The notes below the pieces were generated by a model, which was given only the letters and a program-made list of their open reading frames with translations, did no database searches and had not been told where the DNA came from. From Apodemus sylvaticus (lineage: Eukaryota > Chordata > Mammalia > Rodentia > Muridae), in assembly GCF_947179515.1 (NCBI RefSeq), contig NC_067473.1, positions 79,772,626 to 79,836,625 of the forward strand: 64,000 nt of DNA, in the 5' to 3' direction. This document shows, piece after piece, positions 23,943-33,195 of the stretch. Numbering within the stretch: the first letter of the stretch is position 1; each line of letters opens with the position of its first letter. The translations under genes and the position numbers were made by a program.

Positions 23943-24703
23943 TCTGTGTGTGTCTCTGTGTGTGTATGTGTGAGTGTATGTGTGTGTGAGTGTGTGTGTG
24001 TATGTGTGTATGAGTGTGTGTGTGAGTGTGTGTGTGAGTGTGTGTGAGTGTGTGTGTGTGTATGTGTCCATGTGTGTCTATGTGTGTATGTGTGTGTATG
24101 TGTGTGTGAGTATGTGAGTGTGTGTCTGTGTGTGTGTCTGTGTGTGTGTATGTGTGTGTGTATGTGTGTGTGAGTGTGTGTGAGTGTGTGTGTGTGAGTG
24201 TGTGTGTGAGTGTATGTGTCCATGTGTGTCTGTGTGTGTCTGTGTGTGTATGTGTGTGTGAGTGTGTGAGTGTGTGTGTCTGTGTGTGAGTGTGTGTCTG
24301 TGAGTGTGTGTCTGTGTGTGTGTTGAGTGTGTGTGTGAGTGTCTGTGTGTGTGAGTGTCTGTGTGTGTGTGAGTGTGTGTCTGTGTGTGTCTGTGTGTGT
24401 GTTGAGTGTGTGTGTGTCTGTGTGTGAGTGTGTGTGAGTGTGTGTGTGTATGTGTGTGTGTAGAAATGAGCCAAGCACAAGCACATGAGCTACTGAACAT
24501 ACATGCATTCATTACATGCATTCATTTCTCTCTGATCTCCGCTGTGGATGTGATGTGACCAGCTGTCTCAAAGCCCTGCCACTGGGACATCACCTCAGTG
24601 ATGTCCTGGAACCTGAAACCGAGAGCTAAAGTAACCCCTTTCTTCCTTAAGTTGCTTTTTGGCTGGATATGTTTTTTATCACAGCCACAGAAATGACACT
24701 AAT
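23732..24703 (+). mobile_element. MaLR LTR split by an expanded TG array
   Basis: Left part: 'tatgacagttagctttgtcg' through 'gggaacccagcccactgtag' and 'cattccctaggcagcatg'. Right part: 'gagccaagcacaagcacatg' through 'agttgctttttggctggata' and 'cacagaaatgacactaat'. The two halves are the 5' and 3' parts of one MaLR-type LTR. The segment between them, which holds the TATA-like block in the window's other MaLR LTRs (compare 12082-12091), is replaced by the microsatellite at 23907-24461. Confidence 0.7.
23907..24461 (+). repeat. Compound TG-rich microsatellite, about 555 bp
   Basis: Almost continuous TG dinucleotides with recurrent TGAG, TGTA, TGTC and TGTTGAG interruptions arranged in higher-order patterns. 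On the minus strand all three frames stay open for up to 238 codons because repeated CA cannot produce stops; those frames are artefacts. Confidence 0.97.
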
Positions 24704-25071
24704 CTGCTCCCTATCTTATAGCCAGTGACCAGAATGCCAAGCCATCAGAGGAACCACACTGATCTTCCATGAAGCAATAAAAGTCTGACAAAATTAGGAA
24801 GTTGCCCTGAGGGCTTATGTGGAGACAGTTTTCCAGTCACCCAGCGACACCTCTGAGTTACTTTCTTGTATTCACTAAGGATAGCTTAGAATGAGTGCAG
24901 ACTCAGGAAGGGAGAGGTTGGTGTGGAGGAGGGGCGGGGCGGAGTGAAGCACCGCCTCAGCCAGGGGAAAGCTCGGGAAGGAATTTAGGATGATGAGGTG
25001 ATCCCAGGGCCCCACCCCAGCCCTCCCAGAACAGCAGTCTGGGTGGAGCAGGAGAAAAGAACAGTTTTGTT

Positions 25072-25112
25072 TTCCTATTTTGCAGAAGAGTAAACTGAGG
25101 TTCAGAAAAGTA
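25072..25112 (-). repeat. Possible MIR core fragment, reverse
   Basis: 'tattttgcagaagagtaaac' followed by 'tgaggttcagaaaagta' resembles the inverted MIR core. Too short to be sure. Confidence 0.3.
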
Positions 25113-25154
25113 TATTTCTGGATTTTTTTTAAGGATGTTAAATTACTCTGAGGA

Positions 25155-25395
25155 TGTAGTTTATTGCTGCTATTATAACAAGTCACCACAAGCCGGGTGG
25201 ATTTATAGAGAAGATAAACTTACTTCTCACAATTCTGGAAGCTGGAGCTCTAAACTGGAAGTGCTAGAGTTTCAGTGTCTGTCAAACTAGATCTTCGCTT
25301 CCAAATTGATTCCTTGAATTCTGTTTTCCACCTGACAGAAGGGCAGAAAGGGTTGGTTAACAGACCCCAAGTCTTTCTAAAGGTCACCAATTCCA
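25155..25395. repeat. Probable ancient mammalian repeat
   Basis: 'attgctgctattataacaag' and 'acttctcacaattctggaag' follow a layout I associate with a mammalian-wide dispersed repeat whose name I cannot recall. The segment at 60830-61105 shares the '[a/t]cttctca...ttctggaagct' phrase. Confidence 0.35.
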
Positions 25396-25398
25396 TTC

Positions 25399-25570
25399 AT
25401 GTGTATGCATGTACTTATATTTATATATCACTAGGTGTATGAATATATTTATTTACATTTGTATTACTATGTATATGCATGTATTTATTTATATTTATAT
25501 ATTATTACATGTATGCATTTGTTTATATTTATATATTATTATATGTGTACATGTGTGTATTTGTATTTTG
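25399..25570. repeat. AT-rich (TATT/TATG) low-complexity tract
   Basis: Repeated TATTTATAT and ATGTATG motifs. It is followed near 25575-25620 by 'caggaccctgttgctcaacc' and 'actgagctgaggcag', possibly a short reverse ID-like tail. Confidence 0.7.
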
Positions 25571-25989
25571 GGGCACGTGAGAATCAGACCCAGGACCCTG
25601 TTGCTCAACCACTGAGCTGAGGCAGGTAAATATAAGAGTAGCTTAGAACAGCCTAAGGTTCCACATGGTTTGAACTGGACGCACACCCAACAATACATTT
25701 GCCAGCCTGAGATTCTCCACCTGCTTGAGCTACACATTCACCTGCTCAGACGATGCAACAGATTGCTCTTCGGTAACAGCTTCTTGTTAACTCCCCCTTT
25801 GTGACCAAACACATCCTAAAACTAAGGAAAATGAATGGATCTGCCCTGAACTCGTTTGTGGGTATATGTACAGCAGGGCAAAGCTTCTTTGAATAAACTT
25901 CCAGGGGAAATTCCCTGTTTATCATCTTAGGCATGTGCATGGTTGGGTGTGCATATGATTAAACCAGATGCATCAAGGGGAAGGGCATG

Positions 25990-26330
25990 TACAGTAAATA
26001 AAGGCTTACAGAACCCAGGCTTGTTAATCCAAACAGAAAACCACCCACACCCCCCCACTCCCAGAAACCAACTCCTCTGCCCACTCATCCCTGTAAAACC
26101 CAGGAGGCCCCAGGCAGTCACCTGCTGCTCTGAACACAGCCCCTCAGCAGCCTGCTGCTCCTTGCATCTGCTCGGGACTTGCACTTTGTCTTTGAAGAAA
26201 ACTTCTTACTACTTTATTATTTTTGTGTACCTCTTCAACTTTTTAAACAACATTATCAAGAGCCAGGAAATAGCCAGTCCAGACAGTGACCCTGACAACA
26301 GAGCTACAGCCTTCAATCATTTACAAGTGC
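25990..26330 (+). other. Possible LTR-derived block
   Basis: There is an AATAAA at 25998, a C-rich segment, then 'gacttgcactttgtctttga' and 'gagccaggaaatagccagtc', a layout like some rodent ERV LTR/leader regions. No terminal repeats or target duplication seen. Low confidence. Confidence 0.25.
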
Positions 26331-28514
26331 TCCTGTAAGGATTCTTCCGCGGGACTTCCTGTAAGGATCCTCAGCTCAGCACTATTACTTCAGTGATTAT
26401 TCAACCAAAGGCTTTTGGGGAAACACATCCATTCAAAGCCACCACAGCTATGAGCTTCAACACTGTCTGAGTTTGTAGCAACACTTGTTTGCTTTGTGTC
26501 TGCTCTTGTTAAGGGCTGAGGGGAATACTAGGATTCTCTGTGGCACACTTCTGTCATGGTGCCCATGGAAACAAAAATCAGAGGGATCTTCAAGCTGTGC
26601 CGGGCTGGATTCCAGAGCCTGGGAGTCAGGAGAGAATGCTGTCCTCTATTCACATAACCCACAGTTCCTCAGATAAACCAAACACTTCCCCCAGCCTCCT
26701 GGGTTTCTTTACAAGAACAACAACAACAACAAAAAACCAGACTCCAAAGCACCGTAGTGGCTTTACCTACTCCAAGAATTCAGCTTTCTCCCCTTCCGTG
26801 GGCTGAGATGTGTCCTTTATAGGGATATGTGAAAGTCTTAACTTCACTTGCAAGGAGTCATTGCAGATAGAGTGGCTAAGATGAAGTCATTTGGAAATAG
26901 GATGAGCCTCTAATACAGTACTAGTATTCTTACTAAACAAACAACAATAAAAACATGACAAGACAAAAAGGTCAAAGGCTACAAGCCCAGACACACTTGG
27001 ACATGCTGGACACATCCATTAGCAGCGAGGGGACACAGTGAAAAATGCTCCCACCCAGAGTTTTCATTAATAACTAGACTTGCTTCCTCTGATCTCTAGC
27101 CTCTAGAGCCCTCGGGAATAGGGTTTTGCTGCTTTGAGCCACTCTGCTTAAGTTACCTTCTCAGGACAGACTTTGGAAACCACACTCAATTTGGACCCCA
27201 GACAAGAATGAACTGTTTCTGACTCTGGCTAAAAGAAGTAGCAACTGGGTTGACCAAGAGTTGGTTCTGGTTCTGGTACTGCCTGTTCCCTGCAGACATG
27301 ACTTTGATGGGCTCTCTTCCCACAGGGCCAGGCTTGCAGAACTTGTCAACATCTGTTGTTTCAGGCTGTCAACTGTGCCTGAGACTCCAGTCCCCTTCTA
27401 TCCACCAGTTACACTTTCTCTCAGTGTTTGATGGCTACCAGGGAGAGTAAATCATTAGAAAATTTACATGGCAAGAGAAAGAATTATCCATCAGAAGTGG
27501 GAGCCGGTTGCTAGGCAAGGGGAAGGTCAACTCGACCCCGGAAGTATGGAGTGCACAGGAAGACGACATCATGAATGACTAGCTGAAGTCTTTGCTCATG
27601 TTTGTTCAATTGAAAACAAGACTGGTTCTACTTTTAAGGGGAGAAAAAGAGACCTCAGATCTTCAAAGTGTCTGCAGAAACAAAGAGTTGGTGCCGTGTG
27701 CACATTTAAGGCTGTGTTTTCATTTGCAGCAGGATCCTCGGGGCTTGTAAAGCCTGTGTTTACTGCAGGCCTGTCAGGCACCTGGTGGGAGTGACTGAGT
27801 CAGCGATTCTCCTGGGTCTGCCCTCCCTGTCACAGTTGCTCCACTGACACCAATCTCAAATGAACTTTAAACAAAGAGTGTCTCCACACTACACCCACTT
27901 AGCTTGCCGACGCGGCGTCTCTGCTGTCACGTCGCTGTCTGTCCTTGGGTCTTTGGAGTGAGTTGAATCTGACTTTTATCAGCCCTTCTGTCTCCCTGTC
28001 TGTCAACTTTGGGCCCTTCACACTGACTTTTTGTGCTTGCTGCTTTGCCCATCCCCCCACCTCCTGTCACTTCCTAGTCTCTGTTATTTACATTGCATTA
28101 AATATGCTAATTAAACAGATGAAACACTTCCTTATGAAACACAGCTTTGACTTCGCAGTTCCTGAAGCTGAGAACTGGCTTTGTTTTCCACAGGTTCTTT
28201 TAGCAACCAGTTTTGCTGTGGCAGAAAGCAGGAGCTCTCCAGATGGAAGCCTCCCCTCCCCCTTCCCTCCTGTCCTCTTAACCTCATTTCTTACTTATTT
28301 GCATGATGAAGATAAAAACACTAAGTGACATTTACTATTCCAAACCATCTTTAAAGGTATCATTCCGGGCCATTAGGGATAGTTACATTGTAACTATCAA
28401 CTTTATCTGTTTCCAGATATCTTTCTCATCCCAAACAGAAACTCTTCTTGGCTCCAACCCCTGTCTGACACCACATTCTGTAGTGTACAGTTATTGGAAG
28501 GGCCTAAATTCACT
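26331..28514. other. Mostly unique stretch
   Basis: About 2.2 kb in which I recognise only an (AAC)n microsatellite at 26713-26735. A CpG-containing patch lies at 27908-27935. The open frames at 26485, 27161, 27596 and 27945 show no domain and no splice-site logic. One of the window's larger repeat-poor islands. Confidence 0.4.
26713..26735 (+). repeat. (AAC)n microsatellite
   Basis: Five to six AAC units. Confidence 0.9.
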
Positions 28515-28525
28515 GAAAATGCATT

Positions 28526-28693
28526 CCATGGGCGGGGTGTGGTAGTGCACTCCGTTAATTCCAGCACTTGGAATGCAGATGCAGGCACATCTCTGAGAAT
28601 TCAAAGCCAGCCAGCCTGGTTCTGAGTTTCAGAATAGCCAGGGGTTGCATAGTCAGACTGTCTCAAAAAAACAAACAAACAAACAAAAATAAA
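28526..28693 (+). repeat. B1 SINE with 11-bp target duplication
   Basis: Forward B1 ('gggcggggtgtggtagtgca' ... 'cagactgtctcaaaa') with a (CAAA)n tail. It is bounded by perfect 'gaaaatgcatt' repeats at 28515-28525 and 28694-28704. Confidence 0.9.
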
Positions 28694-28776
28694 GAAAATG
28701 CATTACAAGCTCCAAAACAGGCACCAAAATGCTTTTTAAAAAACAATTGATATGCTAAGAAAAAAGAATGGAGTAA

Positions 28777-28818
28777 CACACACACACAGAGACAGAGACA
28801 GAGAGACAGAGACAGAGA
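28777..28818 (+). repeat. (CA)n then (GACAGA)n microsatellite
   Basis: Short CA run passing into GACAGA/GAGACA units. Confidence 0.9.
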
Positions 28819-29219
28819 AAGTCTTTCTATAAATAAATAAATGTAATTTTAAAACATTTTTTAACTGCAAAGGCAGAAAAAGAGAAGAAGACACAAACAG
28901 AAGCAAAGAGAGAGATTGCCAGAGAACAGGAAACATACAGTGGCTATCAGCCCAGCTGTGTCAATAATAATGTTATTTTTAAGTTACCATGCAAAGCAAA
29001 TGTTTGGTTCCGGACCCTAGAACGAGGGACTGAGGCGCATATTTTAAATTTGAAAACAGACATTGTTGGTGTCAAGAACCGTTGCGGCAGATCACCTCTG
29101 AACCCAGTGACATCACACATAGGCGGCAGGGACCTGCACGTCTGTGGCAATGGCAACCGACACACATTCCCGGAATCCACTTGGTTCACTGCCCACCTTT
29201 ACCTGCGAGCAGCTACATT

Positions 29220-29470
29220 CAGCATTATCTAAATAAAAGACAGACCCTTCTGACCTCTCTTCCTTTCCCCCTCCTCTTCGCCGGCAACTTGACCCCTTCC
29301 CTCACAATAAACCTCGGTCACGTGAACTGCTTTGGCCCGGTCTGGTCTGGTCTCCCGGTCTGGTCTGTCAGAACCCTAGCAAAGATTCTAAGACAGCAGA
29401 CCTGGCCTCCAGGTTCTCCCAGCATCCCTCAGTCCCTACCTGGCACACCCTGCTCCCAATCTTGAACTTT
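29220..29470 (+). mobile_element. Probable ERV LTR 3' end and leader
   Basis: An AATAAA lies at 29306-29311 and an E-box 'tcacgtga' just after. GGTCT repeats at 29337-29366 are followed by a leader-like segment. The 42-bp piece at 29396-29437 recurs at 38257-38298 with two mismatches, which supports a dispersed element. The upstream boundary could lie as far back as about 29050. Confidence 0.4.
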
Positions 29471-29602
29471 CCAGCCACATGGTGACATGTGTTAGTGCAT
29501 GTACTTGGAAGGCCCCTGGAGGACAATTACACATTAGAAGCTAGTCTGGGCTATATAGCAAGTTCCAGGTGAGCCTGGGCCAGACTCTGCCTCAAAACAG
29601 TC
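29470..29602 (+). repeat. B1-like SINE, diverged
   Basis: 'ggtgacatgtgttagtgcat', 'agctagtctgggctatatag' and 'gccagactctgcctcaaaac' follow the proto-B1/B1F layout. Strongly diverged. Confidence 0.55.
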
Positions 29603-29768
29603 TTCATCCAACTAAAATGGCAGATTAGAAGCAGCACCTGAGCAAGCAGATTACAAAAATAAGTATAAACCTTCTTCCTCTAGGAGAAAGACGGAAGTAA
29701 GCACAGTGGGAATTCCTCTTTAGAAGAGGTGGGCCACTGGAGGCCCCAGTTGAGATGCAAGTCTATGT

Positions 29769-29948
29769 GGCTGGAGAGATGGCTCAGCGGTTGAGAGCAC
29801 TGACTGCTCTTCCGAAGGTCCTGAGTTCAAATCCCAGCAACCACATGGTGGCTCACAACCATCCATGAGGTCCGATGCCCTCTTCGAAGGTGTCTGAAGA
29901 CAGCTACAGTGTACTTACACACAATAAATAATCATAAAAAAAAAAAAG
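29769..29948 (+). repeat. B2 SINE, near-consensus
   Basis: The pol III A-box region 'gatggctcagcggttgagag' and B box 'gagttcaaatcccagcaacc' are intact. The tail ends 'aataaataatcat' plus A12, including the AATAAA typical of young B2. A clean target duplication was not seen. Confidence 0.95.
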
Positions 29949-30750
29949 ATGCGGCTCCAGGTGACCAACATCAAAACACCACCACAATGCTCCCAGAGGC
30001 AGGGCTGTGAAGAGAGATCTGGCTTGTGGAAAAGCAGCCAGGGGCTGGACAGGCGTGCACAGATTGCAAACTGGAGCAGGATAGGTACCAGAGTGAAGCA
30101 GCAGAAATGGGGCCAGAACACCTGGAAATATTTGCCAGAGAAAACTCTCCCCACGAGCACCATTGCCCAAAACAGTGCTAGGAGGATGCTGTGGAACCCA
30201 GGGCAGGGGTCCGAGGCCCACCGGGATGCTCGGGTGGGCAAGCTTTTCTGCGGTCTCAGATCTGGGAGTTTAGGCAGATGTGGACATCAGCCAAAGGAAT
30301 CTTCCTCTGGTAGGACATGCTAACCTAACTTGTGGGAGTTACTAAGCCAAGCACCCCTTACTGTCACCCACAGACACCGAGGAGACCCAGGGAAAGGATG
30401 GTCCAAGGGCACAGGTCATCCTGGGGAGGAGAAGTGCTGAGGCTCAGTGCCTGCTAACACTACTGCTAATTTGTATTTATTTACTTGGTACTTGGCCGAG
30501 TAAGCAACCCTCAGCTGTGAGCTTATTGCTGTTAGCTTACTCCTGACCACAAAGCCTTCCTGGCAGTCTCCTCCTTTTCTAGGTTGAAGTTTTGCTTCTC
30601 CACCCTCACTCCTCTGACCTTCCTTCCCATTTGTACTTTACCCCAAGTCCCTGTCTGTCCTCACCTCGCTGTTTAGATACTGATAACTTAATCTCTAAAG
30701 AAACTGTGATGGCGTTCTCCTCCTCACGTACCCAGGTGCCAGTGTCTCAG
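29949..30750. other. Unassigned stretch between a B2 and an LTR-like block
   Basis: No repeat confidently assigned. Open frames on both strands (for example 29949-30323 plus, 29904-30221 minus) overlap each other and lack domains. Confidence 0.35.
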
Positions 30751-30759
30751 AACCTTACC

Positions 30760-31180
30760 AGGGACACAAGTGAAGCCATCAACACCAGTGCTGTGTCACT
30801 GTTAGCATTTTGTCTAAGCGCTACTCCACTCCACATTACCTGGCAACAGTCAGGTCTGCCTGACTCCGCCTTCTCTTGCTCTTGTCTTCTTGCTCCTGCT
30901 CTGTCCTTTAGCCCCTGCCCCTCTCTCCCTGTTCTGCTCCCCCGCCCACCAAGTGCTCATGGCTGGCCTCTCTTCCTCTACTCTCTCCCTCTCTCTGCCT
31001 TTCTCTGTCTCTACTACCCTCTCAACTCTCCTCCCCATGCCCTGAATAAACTCTATTCTATACTATACTATCCTGTGGCTGGTCCCTCAGGGGAATGGAT
31101 GCCTCAGCATGGGCCCGCCGAGGCACCCTTTCTCCACAAAACATATTCCTTCTCCCTTTATCTTTTAATAAACACAACAG
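30760..31180 (+). mobile_element. Probable ERV LTR with polyadenylation signals
   Basis: A long CT-rich stretch leads to AATAAA at 31045-31050, then 'ctctattctatactatacta' and 'ctggtccctcaggggaatgg', an R/U5-like layout I associate with rodent LTRs. A second AATAAA lies at 31167-31172. No paired LTR, target duplication or gag/pol is visible. The 221-codon frame at 30592-31257 falls mostly within it and is not a gene. Confidence 0.45.
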
Positions 31181-31228
31181 TTACCACTGTGTCCCCACCC
31201 AAACCCTGCCTCCCCCACCTCTCCCCCA

Positions 31229-31251
31229 CAGCAGCAGCAGCAGCAGCAGCA
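31229..31251 (+). repeat. (CAG)7 microsatellite
   Basis: Seven perfect CAG units. Confidence 0.95.
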
Positions 31252-31334
31252 ACATAATCCCAAGTGAAAGCAACTCGCCAGAAGGACTCAAAACAAATAT
31301 GAAACAAATAGAAAGAGTAAGAAACAGGAAAGAT

Positions 31335-31510
31335 GCCAGGCAATAGTGGCGCATGCCTTTAAACCCAGTGTTTGGGAGGCAGAGGTAGGCGGATTTCTGA
31401 GTTCAAGGCCAGCCTGGTCTACAGAGTGAGTTCTAGGACAGCCAGGGCTATACAGAGAAACCCTGTCTCGAAAAACAAAAACAAAAACAAAAACAAAAAA
31501 AGAAAAGAAA
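31335..31510 (+). repeat. B1 SINE with perfect 16-bp target duplication
   Basis: Nearly consensus forward B1 ('gccaggcaatagtggcgcat' ... 'aaaccctgtctcgaaaaaca') with a (CAAAAA)n tail. It is bounded by perfect 16-bp repeats 'aagaaacaggaaagat' at 31319-31334 and 31511-31526. Probably young. Confidence 0.97.
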
Positions 31511-31639
31511 AAGAAACAGGAAAGATAAAACTGTAGAACACAGCCACCCCAATAGATGCACCACACACAACCATGAAACCCCAAATCACATGGGACAACC
31601 CTTCGGAACATCTGCATGGGCTCACAACTCAACTATGGA

Positions 31640-31918
31640 AACCAAAGATGTCAAGAACCTGAAATGCTAGGAAGATTCAGAATCCTGTCTTTCAAAAGAA
31701 CCACTGGCCATATATCCATATTTGGATAAGACAAATGGAATAAAGGGGTTAATTCAGGACCTGGAGAAGAGTGTTACTGCTGTGGGCAAAACCATCGCTA
31801 ACATGAAGGATAAACTCAAACAGGGAAAAAAATTGAGCAAGGAAATTGAAATGCTGAGAACTCTGAACAGAAGCTCTAGAAAAGAAGGAAGCAGTCAGTC
31901 AAACAAGAAACACAGCAG
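31640..31918 (+). other. Coding-like Lys/Glu-rich segment, unassigned
   Basis: A plus-strand frame open from 31722 (95 codons) encodes a charged, coiled-coil-like stretch with Lys/Glu/Leu spacing over about 60 residues, then runs into CA/CG repeats. It has a stop upstream, no domain I recognise and no splice signal evident. It could be a fragment of a retroelement gag or ORF1, a processed pseudogene piece, or chance. Confidence 0.3.
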
Positions 31919-31963
31919 ATACACACACACATGCGCGCGCGTGCGCGCGCGCGCGCGCGCGCG
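31919..31963 (+). repeat. (CA)n-(CG)n alternating tract
   Basis: Forty-five bases of unbroken purine-pyrimidine alternation: (AC)5, then AT, then GC units containing 14 CpG steps. Such tracts readily form Z-DNA, and this CpG density is rare in the methylated mammalian genome. Confidence 0.95.
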
Positions 31964-32020
31964 GAAGAGTGAATGTCAAGAGGGAAGGCGAGGGAGAGAC
32001 TCGCACTGACCAAAATCCAG

Positions 32021-32050
32021 CCTTCGAGAACCTTCGAGAACCTTCGAGAA
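32021..32050 (+). promoter_or_regulatory. 3 x 10 bp array forming six HSE-like units
   Basis: Three perfect copies of 'ccttcgagaa'. Read as 5-bp units this gives TTCnnGAAnnTTCnnGAAnnTTCnnGAA from 32023 to 32050: six contiguous, perfectly spaced inverted nGAAn units, the architecture bound by heat-shock factor trimers. The units before (32018-32020) and after (32053-32055) do not match. The motif match is direct; any function is inference. Confidence 0.6.
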
Positions 32051-32195
32051 CTCACTCAACTCACCAGAGCCAAGAATTTATGGGGCAGAAGAAAGAGCTG
32101 AGCAAAAAGAACGGGCACTTTATTCAGTGAAGTTATAGCAGAAAAAATTTCCTCCACATATACACATACACAAACATGTGCACATACACATGCAA

Positions 32196-32216
32196 ACACA
32201 CACACACACACACACA
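32196..32216 (+). repeat. (CA)n microsatellite
   Basis: Ten CA units after an irregular CA/CATA-rich lead-in from about 32156. Confidence 0.95.
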
Positions 32217-32861
32217 ATGTGAAGGACATGGTTGTGGGGCTCCCTGCAGGCTTCATGGCAATCAGGGAAATGAACTGCAAAGAGGTGAGAATAAAAACTC
32301 AGTTCAGCTTGACCTACTCAACCAGGTTGGATCCAACTTCTAGGAAGTCTGATGCCAAGAGATTTATTACCAGCATATTTAAGCATAGTACAATTTGGAA
32401 TAAAAGAGTTTCCTGGTATACAAGGAAGCATAATTACATTGAAACTCAAAGTACATGTCATTTTTCCAAGAAGATAAGTTCTAGAAATAGGATACATGTA
32501 CTATCTGAAGGGCTTAGGGCAGGATCTGTCACGGTCTTGATCATACAGATATAAAGAGAGATCATTTGGGCACTTAGCTACCTCAAGTCCTGATTGTGGG
32601 AGCTTGGGGGAGCCCCTGGCTATATAGATAACATACAGGTCATTTAGACTGCTACCACTTCTAGGCTTGGTTGTTGGGAACTTGATATGGCCCGGCCGAT
32701 CACCAGGCTGATAGTTAGCTCCAATTCCCAGCCTTCTGGATGGAAAACCAGGCTCTATGTCCCTTCCTTTGAAAGAACAATCATGAAAGCTTAACATTCC
32801 TGGTTTCTTTGGCGATCTGCTGGCATAAGGACCTTGGTGCTCCCAACATATAATGAAACTG

Positions 32862-32945
32862 GGCTGTGACTCAGTGATTAGGGCACTTGCCCCTTAGCAC
32901 AAGATGTCCAAGCCCCTTAGCCCAATCTTTAATACCAAAACAAAA
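32862..32945 (+). repeat. ID-like SINE
   Basis: 'gggctgtgactcagtgatta' then 'gggcacttgccccttagcac' and 'taataccaaaacaaaaca' follow the ID layout with a degraded B box. Confidence 0.55.
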
Positions 32946-32991
32946 CAGTGTGTTTTTAAAAATTGATTTCAGATACAAAAGACCTCATAGC

Positions 32992-33026
32992 AATTAATTA
33001 ATTAATTAATTAATTAATTAATTAAA
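32992..33026 (+). repeat. (AATT)n microsatellite
   Basis: About nine AATT units, self-complementary, so capable of hairpin formation. Confidence 0.97.
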
Positions 33027-33029
33027 GGA

Positions 33030-33195
33030 CATTATTGAAACCCATTGTGGTAGGATAATAGGAGTTTGAGACCAGCCTGGGCAGTTCAAGGCCAGTCTGA
33101 GCTACATAGCAAAACCCAATCTCAGAAAACCAAAAGCTTTGGACGTGCCTAGCATGCATAAAGTTGTACTTTCACTCCCCAGCACAACAAAAACA
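33030..33195 (+). repeat. B4-type composite SINE (B1 half plus ID half)
   Basis: The B1-like half ('gagtttgagaccagcctggg', 'gagctacatagcaaaaccca') is followed by an ID-like half ('gacgtgcctagcatgcataa', 'actttcactccccagcacaa'), the B1+ID fusion that defines B4. Confidence 0.6.

Noticed and set aside
23770..24508. Minus-strand open frames of 238, 203 and 147 codons rich in His and Thr
   Set aside because: They are translations of a TG microsatellite in three frames; CA repeats cannot give stop codons, so openness carries no evidence of coding.
31229..31251. CAG repeat as a candidate polyglutamine exon
   Set aside because: Only seven units, in no supported coding frame and flanked by LTR-like sequence.
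30592..31257. 221-codon plus-strand open frame
   Set aside because: It lies across a probable LTR and a CT-rich tract, ends in a CAG microsatellite and has no recognisable domain.
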